A stretch of DNA of 64,000 nucleotides, from NCBI RefSeq assembly GCF_030294945.1, contig NZ_AP018448.1, positions 8,280,501-8,344,500 of the forward strand, written 5' to 3'. The stretch comes from Streptomyces graminofaciens. GTDB lineage: Bacteria > Actinomycetota > Actinomycetes > Streptomycetales > Streptomycetaceae. This document shows positions 32,087 to 40,555 of this stretch, piece after piece. Both the position numbers and the translations under genes were made by a program. Below the pieces are notes generated by a model, which made no database searches, was not told the origin of the DNA, and worked only from the letters and a program-made list of their open reading frames with translations. Position 1 is the first letter of the stretch. Each line of letters begins with the position of its first letter.

Positions 32087-33663
32087 GGACCGACTACGTC
32101 ACCGCCGATCTGCCGGTCTTCTTCGTCTTCCTCGTCTGCGCCCTGTTCCTCGTGATGTTCGCCGGGCCCCAGCGCGGGACGGTGACCGAGTTCTACGTCA
32201 GCGACGGCCTCCTCAAGCCCGCCCACAACGGCGTCGCCCTCTTCGGGGACGTCATGTCCGCGGCGGCCCTGCTGGGCAGCCCCGGCCTGATCGCGCTCAC
32301 CGGGTACGACGGCACGCTCTCCGTACTGGGACCGGCCGTCTCGTGGATCGTCATCCTCCTCCTGGTGGCGGAGCGCTACCACAGCACCACCGAGTTCACC
32401 ATCGGTGACCGCCTCGCGCGCCGACTGCGGTCCCGCCCGGTGCATCTCGCGGCGGGCGTCGCGACACTCCTCGTCTGCCTGCTGTATCTGATCGCCCAAC
32501 TGGTCGGAGCGAGCGCGCTCACGGTGGGCATTCTGGGCTCGGCCGGGCAGGGCATGGAACAGGCCGTGACCGCCGGTCTCGGCCTGCTCATGATCCTGTA
32601 CATCGTCCTGGGCGGCATGCGAGCCGCCACGCTCGTCCAGACGGTCAAGGCGGTCATGCTGGTGGGCGGCGGTATCGCCCTGGCGCTGCTGGTCCTGGCC
32701 AGGTTCGACTTCGACCCGGGCGCGCTGCTGAGCGCGGCCGCCAACGGAAGCGGCCACGGCGACGACTTCCTGAGCCCGGGGCTCCGTTTCGGCGGCGGCG
32801 GAGCGACGAAACTGGACTCCCTGAGCGAGCAGATGGCCCTGCTGATCGGCGCCGCCGGTCTGCCGCACCTGCTGATGCGGATCAGTACCGTGCCCACCCC
32901 GAGCGGCGCACGCCGATCCGTCCAGTACGCGGCCCTGCTGACGGTCGTGTTCTACACGGCCGCCGGTGTCCTCGGCTTCGGGGCCGCCGCCCTCGTCGGC
33001 ACGCAGGTGATCGCGGGGGACCACCCCTCCGGCAACACCGCCGTGCTCCTGCTCGCGGCGCACATCGGCGGTTCGTTCCTGCTCACCCTGGTCGCCTGCC
33101 TGGCGTTCGCCACCGTCCTGGCCGTCGTCGCGGGCGTCACCCTCGCCGCCGCGACCTCACTGGCCCACGACATCTACGGCGCCTTCATCACCCGTGGCAC
33201 GGCCTCCGGGGAGCGCGAGCTGTTCGTCGCGCGCGTGGCGGCCGTGGTGGTCGGCACCACCGCCACGATGCTGGCCGTGTTCGCGCGCAGCCTCAATGTC
33301 TCCTTCCTCGTCGGACTGGCGTTCGCCGTGGCCGCCTCGGCGATCGTCCCCGCCCTGCTGTACAGCATGTTCTGGAAGGACTTCACCACCCGGGGCGCGA
33401 CCTGGAGCATCTACGGCGGTCTGCTGATCTCCGTGGTGCTGGTGGCGCTGTCGCCGCAGGTCTCCGGGAGCCCGACCGCGCTGCTGCCCGACCTGGACTT
33501 CGCGGTGTTCCCGCTGCGCAACCCGGGGCTCGTCGCGATCCCGGCCGGATTCCTCCTCGGCTGGCTCGGCTCCGTACGCTCCTCACGCTCCGAATCAGCC
33601 GAGTGGACCGAAGCCGTACCGAGTCCCCGGACCGAGCAGCAAGGTTACGCACGGCACCGCTGA
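32083..33663 (+). CDS. Solute:sodium symporter, ActP-like
   Basis: 526 aa, starting ATG 32083 in an ATGA overlap with the DUF485 gene. About 13 hydrophobic segments and SSS family features are present: FYVSDGLLKPAHNGVALFGDVMSAAALLG near the N-terminus, GGMRAATLVQTVKAVMLVGGG, and LPHLLMRISTVPT. The partner DUF485 protein and the sequence suggest uptake of acetate or another short-chain monocarboxylate with a cation. The terminus is followed by a hairpin shared with the convergent AraC gene. Confidence 0.85.
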   Translation: MRTDYVTADLPVFFVFLVCALFLVMFAGPQRGTVTEFYVSDGLLKPAHNGVALFGDVMSAAALLGSPGLIALTGYDGTLSVLGPAVSWIVILLLVAERYHSTTEFTIGDRLARRLRSRPVHLAAGVATLLVCLLYLIAQLVGASALTVGILGSAGQGMEQAVTAGLGLLMILYIVLGGMRAATLVQTVKAVMLVGGGIALALLVLARFDFDPGALLSAAANGSGHGDDFLSPGLRFGGGGATKLDSLSEQMALLIGAAGLPHLLMRISTVPTPSGARRSVQYAALLTVVFYTAAGVLGFGAAALVGTQVIAGDHPSGNTAVLLLAAHIGGSFLLTLVACLAFATVLAVVAGVTLAAATSLAHDIYGAFITRGTASGERELFVARVAAVVVGTTATMLAVFARSLNVSFLVGLAFAVAASAIVPALLYSMFWKDFTTRGATWSIYGGLLISVVLVALSPQVSGSPTALLPDLDFAVFPLRNPGLVAIPAGFLLGWLGSVRSSRSESAEWTEAVPSPRTEQQGYARHR

Positions 33664-33682
33664 GGCCGTACGACACCAGCGG

Positions 33683-33719
33683 CTGACGGCGTCCGGTACC
33701 CGCATGCGGGCGCCGTCAG
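33683..33719. terminator. Bidirectional terminator between symporter and AraC genes
   Basis: Arms CTGACGGCG (33683-33691) and CGCCGTCAG (33711-33719) enclose a second perfect palindrome CCCGCATGCGGG (33699-33710). The right arm includes the stop of the convergent AraC gene (33716). Confidence 0.65.
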
Positions 33720-34741
33720 TCGCTGCCCACAGCACACCGCCGGGGCTGCTCCGGCCCGCCCGCCGACAGTGCCTGTACGCGGTACTCCGTCGGCGAGACC
33801 CCGTACGCGCCCCGGAACGCACGGGTGAAGTCGGAGGCACGCGGCAGGCCCCAGCGGGCGGCGATGGCGTGGATGGGAGTGGACGCCAGGGCCGGGTCGG
33901 CCAGATCACGACGGGCGCCCTCCAGCCGTCGCCCGCGGATCCAGGCCGCGACCGTCTCGCCCGGGGCGTCCTCCTGGAACAGCCGGTGCAGGTAGCTCAC
34001 CGAGATGTGATGCGCGGCGGCTATCGCGGGCGGAGTCAGCGCCGGATCGTGGAGGTTCTGGCTGACGAACGCCCGTATGCGCGTCGTCAGGGCCTGCCTG
34101 CGGGTCTCCGGCGCCAGGGTGTCCTCCACCTCCAGCACCTGGGCGAACCAGGCGGACAACAGGCCGATCAGGACCGTGCCCAGCCGGGGCGCGTCGGACG
34201 GCTGGAGGACGTCGGCCTGCCGCTCCAGGCCGGTGAGGAACCCCGTCAGCAGGGCGCCCACCCCCTCCCGCCCCGGCAGCCGCCGCCCCAGCAACTGCTG
34301 GATACGGGCGGGCGGCAGGGGCACCAGCGACTTGGGGAAGTCCACGCCCACGCCCGTGATCACCTGACGGCCCCGGTCGGCCGGCAGGTGCACCTCGTAC
34401 GGCCGTGACGTGTCGCTCACCCACAGGTCGCTCGGGCCGTACGCCTCGGCCCGCCCCGCATGCTCGAACCCCAGGTCGCCGCCGAGCACCAGCGACAGGT
34501 GGTACATCTCCGGGTCGGACTGCCGCACCAGCTTCTCGGTACGCCGGAACCCCGTCGGCAGGTGCGACGTCGGCCACGCCAGCACCGGGCCCAGCTCCAG
34601 CAGCCGCTGTTCCGCCCAGAAGTCGTCGGCGAACAGGCTGCTCATGTGACTGGGCGCGATCGCCCGGTGCATCAACTCGCCCCAGTACTCGAACCGGTGC
34701 TCCTTGGGCACGTCGTCGCTCCGGAAGACCGTTCCGATCAT
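33716..34741 (-). CDS. AraC-family regulator with AraC-binding-like N-domain
   Basis: 341 aa. The N-terminal 200 residues are the AraC-binding-like domain (FRSDDVPKEHRFEYWGELM; DPEMYHLSLVLGGDLGFEH). The C-terminal double helix-turn-helix follows (TPPAIAAAHHISVSYLHRLFQE; IHAIAARWGLPRASDFTRAFRGAYGVSPTEYR). It starts only 8 nt after the DUF397 stop on the same strand and so is probably the third gene of the XRE-DUF397-AraC operon. Targets are unknown; the symporter is convergent rather than divergent. Confidence 0.85.
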   Translation of the reverse strand: MIGTVFRSDDVPKEHRFEYWGELMHRAIAPSHMSSLFADDFWAEQRLLELGPVLAWPTSHLPTGFRRTEKLVRQSDPEMYHLSLVLGGDLGFEHAGRAEAYGPSDLWVSDTSRPYEVHLPADRGRQVITGVGVDFPKSLVPLPPARIQQLLGRRLPGREGVGALLTGFLTGLERQADVLQPSDAPRLGTVLIGLLSAWFAQVLEVEDTLAPETRRQALTTRIRAFVSQNLHDPALTPPAIAAAHHISVSYLHRLFQEDAPGETVAAWIRGRRLEGARRDLADPALASTPIHAIAARWGLPRASDFTRAFRGAYGVSPTEYRVQALSAGGPEQPRRCAVGSD

Positions 34742-34749
34742 GGTGAGGG

Positions 34750-34938
34750 TCAGTCCTGAGCGGCGTACGGGACGAAGTCGGCCCAGGCGGTGGGGGAGAG
34801 GGTGAGCTGGGGGCCGGTGGTGTTCTTGGAGTCGCGGATGTGGATGGTGTGGGGGAGGGCTATGGCTACTTCTACGCAGTCATCGCCGGACGCGCTGCTG
34901 TAGCTGCTCTTGAACCAGGCCAGTCGGGTCGTGCTCAT
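34750..34938 (-). CDS. DUF397 small partner protein
   Basis: 62 aa, MSTTRLAWFKSSYSSASGDDCVEVA, the DUF397 signature (W-x-K-S-S-Y-S-x-x-x-G-D/x-C-V-E-V). Such proteins occur beside XRE/DUF5753 regulators in Streptomyces and are thought to bind or modulate them, as in the whiJ-type loci. ATGA overlap with the upstream XRE gene; the AraC gene follows. Confidence 0.92.
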   Translation of the reverse strand: MSTTRLAWFKSSYSSASGDDCVEVAIALPHTIHIRDSKNTTGPQLTLSPTAWADFVPYAAQD

Positions 34939-35741
34939 AGGTCCCCTCGCATCCGCTGCAACAGGCTCATGGAGTCACGGATGGTGAGAGCCTGCGAACG
35001 CATCCTGACATACCGCTGCTTAAGGACGCTGACCACTTTCGCGTCGGAGACCAGCTGACCGCTTTCCTGCCCTTCGAGGTAGGCGAACCACCTGTTCTCC
35101 GGGGTTTCCGACAGACGGATCGGCCCCTGCAACCCGGAGTGCGACTCCTGCACCAGGGGCATGACCTGGATATCGACATTCCGCAGTTCGGAGACCTCCA
35201 ATACGCGGTCGATGAGCCCACGCGTGACTGCTGGCCCTCCGGTGCGCCGCAGGAACAGGTGCTCTTCGAGGATGAAGCCGAAGGCCGTGTTCGCGCGCTC
35301 CCTGAACAGCCGCTGTCGCTCGGCACGGGCGCCCCATCGCTCCTCGATCTGCTCGTCGTCCAGTGGCGGAAGTTGGTCGGCGAACAGTGCCTGGGCGTAC
35401 GCCTCCGTCTGCAACAGCCCTGGGATCATGCGGCACTCGTACGTGTAGAGCGTGATGGCCGCCACCTCCAACTTGGCCCATTTCCTGAACCACGCCGCCA
35501 ACCCAGGCTGCCTCCCAAGATGCTGAGCCGCCCGAATCAACGCCCCCGTGTTGCCCAGCGCCCGATCCACGCCCTCCACGAACGCCACGTCCGGGATCCG
35601 GCGCCCCAGCTCCACCGACGCCACCATGTGCTTGGAGTACCCGATGACCTCGGCCAACTCCTCGCGGCTCAGCCCCGCGTGCTCCCGCAACGCCTGGACC
35701 ATCGCCCCGAACGTCCGCAAACTGTCGGACGACTCCACCAT
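34935..35741 (-). CDS. XRE-family regulator with DUF5753 (WhiJ-like)
   Basis: 268 aa from ATG 35741 (GGGAGG six nt upstream); an upstream start at 35777 has no such site. The XRE helix-turn-helix is at about 9-62 (TFGAMVQALREHAGLSREELAEVIGY, then SKHMVASVELGRR). DUF5753 follows with MIPGLLQTEAYAQALF and VMPLVQESHSGLQGPIRL. It heads an operon with DUF397 and AraC and is divergent from an RsbW-like ATPase, the classic arrangement of developmental regulatory cassettes in Streptomyces. Confidence 0.9.
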   Translation of the reverse strand: MVESSDSLRTFGAMVQALREHAGLSREELAEVIGYSKHMVASVELGRRIPDVAFVEGVDRALGNTGALIRAAQHLGRQPGLAAWFRKWAKLEVAAITLYTYECRMIPGLLQTEAYAQALFADQLPPLDDEQIEERWGARAERQRLFRERANTAFGFILEEHLFLRRTGGPAVTRGLIDRVLEVSELRNVDIQVMPLVQESHSGLQGPIRLSETPENRWFAYLEGQESGQLVSDAKVVSVLKQRYVRMRSQALTIRDSMSLLQRMRGDL

Positions 35742-35898
35742 CGGCCACCTCCCGCGCACCCGCCCACCGAACCGCACCGTTCAACGCCCATCGTCACGGC
35801 ACGTCACCGGTACTGTCCAGCGAGTGACCACGTACGCTCGCGCGGCGTACGCGGCGCGGAGCTGGTGAACCGGCCCCCGGACCGGCCAGATTGGCGGC

Positions 35899-36393
35899 AT
35901 GACCGCACCACCCGCTCGACCGTCGGCCCGACAACTCCCGGCCGGCGTGCACACGTTCACCCAGCGCTTCAGCTCGACCCCGCTCGGCGCCCGCCTGGCG
36001 AGACACCTGGCGCTGAATCAACTGCACGTCTGGGGCATCCCGCACGGCTCGGACGCCTCCGACCGGGCCGTGGCGGTCGTGGCGGAGCTGGCGGCGAACG
36101 CGGTGACGCACGGCCGTGTACCGGGGCGGGACTTCGAACTGCGCCTCTCCCTGCCCACCGGCTCGCTCCGTATCGAGGTCACCGACACCCGCGCCGAATG
36201 CCTCCCGCCCGGCCCCGGCGCCGTACGCCACGCCCGGCCCCTCGACGAGTCGGGGCGCGGCCTGGTCCTCGTCGACGCGCTCGCCGACCGCTGGGACGTG
36301 CTGGACCGCGACCCGCCCGGCAAGACCGTACTGGCCGAGATCGATCTGCCGCGTTGGCTGTCGCTGATCAGACGACTGTCGGTAAGGTTGTGA
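35899..36393 (+). CDS. ATP-binding protein, RsbW/SpoIIAB-like (HATPase)
   Basis: 164 aa. The GHKL ATPase motifs are present: N-box VVAELAANAVTHG (about 55-67), G1 VTDTRAECLPP and G2 DESGRGLVLVDALADRWDV. The GXG part of G1 is degenerate (DTRAE rather than DxGxG). These proteins act as anti-sigma factor kinases or as partners of XRE/DUF397 sets. Divergent from the XRE gene across about 157 nt, which should hold both promoters. Confidence 0.85.
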   Translation: MTAPPARPSARQLPAGVHTFTQRFSSTPLGARLARHLALNQLHVWGIPHGSDASDRAVAVVAELAANAVTHGRVPGRDFELRLSLPTGSLRIEVTDTRAECLPPGPGAVRHARPLDESGRGLVLVDALADRWDVLDRDPPGKTVLAEIDLPRWLSLIRRLSVRL

Positions 36394-36444
36394 CCTTCGG
36401 CTGGCGGAAGCCACCCGGAGTCCTTTTTGAGGCTGTGCCGAACG

Positions 36445-37212
36445 ATGAAACTCGACGACACCCCCGCCCGGCTCCGGCTCGACCGGGCCCTGGACGGCTT
36501 GGCCGTCACCTTTCGCGGTGAGACCGCCCGCGCCGACGAGACCCAGTGCGACTGTCACTGGGGCAGCGAGGAAGAGCTTGCGCGGTTGAAGGTCCCGGAC
36601 GTGGAGCTCGATCCGGACCTGCTGCGTCGCACCTGGAGCGCCCCCGACTGGAGCGACCACGGCGCGGTGCTGCGCCGCGTCCTGCCGCAGTTCGCCACGG
36701 CGCTGGTCGACGGCCTTGCGGAGCCCATCTTCGGCATGAGCGAGGCCGGACGATCGTTCTCCCGTGGCCACTGGGTGCGGTGGCCCGAGCGGCAGAGCGC
36801 GGCGGTGTGGGAGTTCCTGCACGCCTGGTGGGCGTACAGCCTCACCGAACCGGCTCCGGCTGTCCCCGTGTACGAGCTTCTCGCGCTGTGCGTGGAGGCC
36901 TCCGGCACGCTCGGCCCGTGGCTCGCCGCCTGGGAGGCGATCGACGACCCCGTGTCCGACCGGCACCTGGCAGAAGCGGCCGCCCAGTGGGAGTACGACC
37001 TGCTGGGAGACGAACTCCCCTGGGAGGCCTGGGACACTCCGGACGACGACGGCGTCCTGCGGTCCGAACTCGCGGCCTGGCTGGTCCGCCACGCCCCCGC
37101 CCGGCTGCGCGCGGTGGACGCCCCCGAGGAACTGCTTCACCGCATACGGCTGATAGGCCTCACCGGCCCCGCCCGCTGGGAGGACCCGCACTGGCCCAAC
37201 CACCGCTACTGA
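36445..37212 (+). CDS. Conserved Streptomyces protein, unknown function
   Basis: 255 aa from ATG 36445 (GAGG upstream); a TTG at 36427 is a weaker alternative. Acidic, Trp-rich (about 13 Trp) with repeated W-D/E elements (TWSAPDWSDHG; WEYDLLGDELPWEAWDTPDDDG). No membrane segment or signal. I recognise no family. It follows the ATPase gene by 51 nt and may be co-transcribed. The 3' end overlaps the convergent gene by 53 nt. Confidence 0.65.
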   Translation: MKLDDTPARLRLDRALDGLAVTFRGETARADETQCDCHWGSEEELARLKVPDVELDPDLLRRTWSAPDWSDHGAVLRRVLPQFATALVDGLAEPIFGMSEAGRSFSRGHWVRWPERQSAAVWEFLHAWWAYSLTEPAPAVPVYELLALCVEASGTLGPWLAAWEAIDDPVSDRHLAEAAAQWEYDLLGDELPWEAWDTPDDDGVLRSELAAWLVRHAPARLRAVDAPEELLHRIRLIGLTGPARWEDPHWPNHRY

Positions 37213-37879
37213 AAAGGCTTCTCGTCGGCGAAGACGTGGATGAGGGCGGGGGTGGAGGTGGGGGCGGAGGGGGCGGCGGTGGCGACTGGGCGCCCAGCAG
37301 CGGGATCGGGGTGTGCAGGTGCCAGACGCCGGCGAGGTCCAGCGTGCCCTGCCGCTCCGCCAGCAGGATCTGCTGCACGGTGAGACGCCCCGTCAACTCG
37401 CACTCCCCGCTGCGTACGGCGACGAGGTTGGCCTCGCGGATGACGGTGACGAGGGCGCCGATGCGGAACTGCAGGTCGAGGCAGACGTCGAGGGTGCCGA
37501 TCTTGGCGCCGTCCAGGAAGACGTCGACGTAGGGCCGGTGGCTGGAGGTGATCTCGTGGTTGGCGAGCGCGACGACCTCCTCGCTGCCGGGGGTGGCGCG
37601 GGTGCGGTGCGCGGCGGCGGTGAGGGCGGCGTGCTTGCGCCAGCCGCCGGCTACGACGTCGAAGATGTCGAGGGAGAGGAAGGAGTCGACGACACCGGCC
37701 AGTTCGCGTTCGACGGCCTGATCGGCCGCCGCGCTCAGCCGGCGGCTGCCGTCGAGGAGTGATCTGGCCGTCTCGCCTCCGTGCAGCGGGCCGGCGAGCG
37801 CGTCGGCCGGGTCGGGGCACTCCGGCCCGAGCAGAAAGGCCCGAACCGTGAACGGCTCCGCCGGGGCGGTCGTGGTCAT
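37160..37879 (-). CDS. Cytosolic protein with poly-proline C-terminus, partner of surface repeat protein
   Basis: 239 aa from ATG 37879 (GGTGAGGTGAAG upstream). Residues 1-195 are a mixed alpha/beta region (FTVRAFLLGPECPDPADAL; YVDVFLDGAKIGTLDVCLDLQFRI; AVRSGECELTGRLTVQQILLAE) of no family known to me. A run of about 13 prolines begins near residue 203, followed by a Ser/Gly-rich tail read antiparallel to the convergent gene. No signal peptide. It begins 16 nt after the stop of the surface protein gene on the same strand and is likely its operon partner. Confidence 0.6.
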   Translation of the reverse strand: MTTTAPAEPFTVRAFLLGPECPDPADALAGPLHGGETARSLLDGSRRLSAAADQAVERELAGVVDSFLSLDIFDVVAGGWRKHAALTAAAHRTRATPGSEEVVALANHEITSSHRPYVDVFLDGAKIGTLDVCLDLQFRIGALVTVIREANLVAVRSGECELTGRLTVQQILLAERQGTLDLAGVWHLHTPIPLLGAQSPPPPPPPPPPPPPSSTSSPTRSLFSSGGWASAGPPSGRGR

Positions 37880-37895
37880 GGCTTCACCTCACCTT

Positions 37896-39245
37896 CTAGT
37901 CGAGGTGCTGGGCGCCCGGATCCGCGTGGGGTTCGAGCCGCACGGTGCGATCCGCCGAACGTCCGTCACGCCGCTCACGCAGCTCGGCCGTACCGGCCCC
38001 CGGGCGCAGTGCCGTACGAATGTGGTCGCGGGCCCAGCGAGGTCCGCGGTGGCGGTGGTTCATCAGGGAGAAGAGGGCGGCGAGAAGCAGGACGGCCCCG
38101 AACAGGGAAGGTCCGACCACCCATCCGACAGGGGTTGTCGGGCCGTCACCGTTGCCCCCGCTGCCGTTTCCGCCGACGTTCCCGTCGGCGTTGCCGGTGC
38201 CGTTGCCGTTTCCGTTCGTATTGCCGTTGCTGGTCCCGTTGCCGTTTCCGTTGGTGTCTCCGCTCGTGTCGCCGTTGCCGTTTCCGTTGGTGTCTCCGCT
38301 CGTGTCGCCGTTGCCGTTTCCGTTGGTGTCTCCGCTCGTGTCGCCGTTGCCGTTTCCGTTGGTGTCTCCGCTCGTGTCGCCGTTGCCGTTGCCGTTCGTG
38401 TCTCCGTTCGTGTCTCCATTTGTGTCGCCGATGGTGTTCCCGTTCGTATCGCCGTTCGTGGTTCCGCCGTTGTTCGGATCCCCGTTCGGGTTCCCGTCAG
38501 TTTTCGGGCTCGTTACTTTGAAATCGTCCTCGGCATACCGGTCGGGGTACTTCGTGCATGTGGCCCGCACCTTGTGGGCCTTTTCGGTCGCGTTCGCTGG
38601 TACGTCGAAGTCTTCTTTGAAGGTTTTGTCGGTCGACACCTTGGAAGTGGCGAGACTGCTGCCGTCGTCCCATGTCAGACGCACCTGCGAGCAGTTGAAA
38701 CCGGAACCTTTCGCCGTGACGTCCGTCCCCCGTGAGCCGTCGGAGGGATCCAGTTCGAGTTCGGGCTTATCGGTTTCCGTTTCCGTCACCGTGAACGTCT
38801 CATAACCGAAGAGTCTGTTGCTGCAGGTCGCCCACACCTGATGGGGGCCTGGTTCGGCGTTCTCCGGAACCTTGAACGTGGAACCGGAGCCGATGGGCTT
38901 GCCGTCCCACTTGATCTGGCTGATGTCGAGGGCCGGGACCGGCGCCGGCCGGACATCCGGCAGCTCGAACACATCCGGCGGAGAGGTGGAGGGCGAAGGG
39001 TGCGGAGGGGTGGAGGTCGAGGGGGACGGAGAGGGCGAGTCCTCCGGTTCGGGGCTGCTCTGGGTGCAGGCCTTGAAACCGACGTGAACGACGGTCTTCG
39101 GCGGCCCGTGATCCGGGGCGAGGGTGATCGTCTCCACTTTCGCCACCGCACCCGGCGCCGAGAACGCCGTCGGCGCCCAAGCCACCGTAATGCTCATCAG
39201 CACTGCGGTCAGCGACTGCCGGATGAATCGCGCGGGGGATGACAT
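37896..39245 (-). CDS. Secreted, membrane-anchored protein with Gly/Asn/Asp repeats
   Basis: 449 aa from ATG 39245 (weak ribosome site; ATG 39197 possible). A signal peptide (SLTAVLMSITVAWAPTAFSAPGAVA) is followed by an Ig/IPT-like region with a Pro/Ser linker (SPSPSTSTPPHPSPS) and a second Ig-like region (LDPSDGSRGTDVTAKGSGFNCSQVRLTW). Then come about 100 residues of Asn/Gly/Asp/Thr repeats, including four perfect copies of GDTSGDTNGNGN-type dodecamers. A membrane helix (VVGPSLFGAVLLLAALFSLM) and a basic cytosolic tail end the protein. It looks like an extended stalk presenting Ig-like domains on the cell surface; ligand unknown. Confidence 0.8.
   Translation of the reverse strand: MSSPARFIRQSLTAVLMSITVAWAPTAFSAPGAVAKVETITLAPDHGPPKTVVHVGFKACTQSSPEPEDSPSPSPSTSTPPHPSPSTSPPDVFELPDVRPAPVPALDISQIKWDGKPIGSGSTFKVPENAEPGPHQVWATCSNRLFGYETFTVTETETDKPELELDPSDGSRGTDVTAKGSGFNCSQVRLTWDDGSSLATSKVSTDKTFKEDFDVPANATEKAHKVRATCTKYPDRYAEDDFKVTSPKTDGNPNGDPNNGGTTNGDTNGNTIGDTNGDTNGDTNGNGNGDTSGDTNGNGNGDTSGDTNGNGNGDTSGDTNGNGNGDTSGDTNGNGNGTSNGNTNGNGNGTGNADGNVGGNGSGGNGDGPTTPVGWVVGPSLFGAVLLLAALFSLMNHRHRGPRWARDHIRTALRPGAGTAELRERRDGRSADRTVRLEPHADPGAQHLD
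38238..38381. repeat. 36-bp in-frame tandem repeat, four perfect copies
   Basis: Units 38238-38273, 38274-38309, 38310-38345 and 38346-38381 are identical and encode a 12-residue Gly/Asp/Thr/Asn/Ser repeat of the surface protein stalk. Degenerate units extend on both sides (about 38150-38460). Perfect identity, including third positions, points to recent expansion. Confidence 0.95.
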
Positions 39246-39433
39246 GAGTCAAAGGAAGTGAAGATGAAAGTGGAACGAGAAGGAGCCGGGCGATACGGCG
39301 CCGAGGACACCTGGACACTTGGACACCCGGCGCTCGGGTATCGCGGTATCGCCTGTTCCATTCTCCTCCGTTCTGTCACTCTTCGCTCATCGTCAGCCTC
39401 CGCGCGACTCCGGTGAAGACGGGCGAAATTCAA

Positions 39434-40555
39434 CTACGTCACCGTCAGCAGGTCCCGCTGGTCCGCCGGGAGTTCCACCCTGTCCGCGTAGAGCAGTGCC
39501 TGGGCCGGGTCGAAGACCAGTACCACCTCGCCGGTCAGGCCGCCGTGGGTGCCGAGGACCTGGACGATCTGGTCGCCGAGGCGGACGTCGTACTCGTAGC
39601 GGGAGCCGACGTAGGAGCTGGTGATGACCTCGGCGGTGAGCTTGTTGACGCCGGGGGCCCGGCCCGTGGTGGTGATCTCCAGGCGCTCGGGGCGGATCGC
39701 CACGGTCACGGAGTCGTCGACCACGACGGGCCGTTCGCTGTCGACCCGCACCACGTCCCCGCTGGCGTCGAGACGGATGCTGTGCCGGGTGCCGTCCTGG
39801 CCGACGACCTTGCCGGTGAGGAAGTTGCAGCGGCCGACGAACGCGGCCACGGCCGGGGCCGCGGGGCGCTCGTAGATCTCGTGCGGGGTGCCGATCTGGA
39901 TCATGTTGCCGCCTTCCATCACGGCGATCCGGTCGCTCAACGCCAGCGCCTCCTCCTGGTCGTGGGTGACGTAGACCGTCGTGATGCCCAGGTCCTCCTG
40001 AAGGCGCTTCAGCCAGGCGCGGGCCTGCTCGCGGAGTTTCGCGTCCAGGTTGGAGAGGGGCTCGTCCAGGAGCAGAACCGTGGGGGAGTAGACCAACGCG
40101 CGGGCCAGCGCGACCCGTTGCTGCTGGCCGCCCGAGAGCTGGTGCGGGTAACGGCCGCTCAGCTCCGCGAGGCCCACCTTGTCGAGCGCCTCGTGGATCA
40201 GCGTCTTCTGCTTGTCCTTGGGGACCTTGCGGATGTTCAGCGGCAGCGCGAGGTTCTTCGCGATCGTCATGTGCGGCCACAGCGCGTACGACTGGAAGAC
40301 CATGCCGAGGTTGCGTTCCTCGGGCGGGAGGAACACGCCCGCCCCGGCGTCCACGAACGGCCTGCCGCCCACCGAGATCGAGCCCTCCGTCGGCTGCTCC
40401 AGGCCCGCTATGCAGTTGAGCGTCGTCGACTTGCCGCAGCCGCTCGCGCCGAGCAGTGTGAAGAACTCGCCGTCCTGGATGGTGAAGGTGACATCGCGCA
40501 GAACGGAGTTGTCGCCGAACGTCTTGGCCAGGTTCCTAACGGTCACCTCAGGCAT
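39434..40555 (-). CDS. ABC importer ATPase, ferric/spermidine/AEP type (FbpC/PotA-like)
   Basis: 373 aa. Walker A GASGCGKST (about 37-45), Q-loop FQSYALWPHMT, signature LSGGQQQRVALARAL, Walker B VLLLDEPLSNLD and H-loop VYVTHDQEEAL are all intact. The C-terminal TOBE region (VTVAIRPERLEI) extends from about 240. It overlaps the permease gene by 8 nt. With the permease and binding protein it forms a complete importer; sequence and order match ferric-iron-type or 2-aminoethylphosphonate-type systems. Confidence 0.9.
   Translation of the reverse strand: MPEVTVRNLAKTFGDNSVLRDVTFTIQDGEFFTLLGASGCGKSTTLNCIAGLEQPTEGSISVGGRPFVDAGAGVFLPPEERNLGMVFQSYALWPHMTIAKNLALPLNIRKVPKDKQKTLIHEALDKVGLAELSGRYPHQLSGGQQQRVALARALVYSPTVLLLDEPLSNLDAKLREQARAWLKRLQEDLGITTVYVTHDQEEALALSDRIAVMEGGNMIQIGTPHEIYERPAAPAVAAFVGRCNFLTGKVVGQDGTRHSIRLDASGDVVRVDSERPVVVDDSVTVAIRPERLEITTTGRAPGVNKLTAEVITSSYVGSRYEYDVRLGDQIVQVLGTHGGLTGEVVLVFDPAQALLYADRVELPADQRDLLTVT

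Noticed and set aside
31339-33663. Longer 774-codon form of the symporter
   Set aside because: The added N-terminus is out of frame inside the DUF485 gene; ATG 32083 in the ATGA overlap gives a normal symporter N-terminus.
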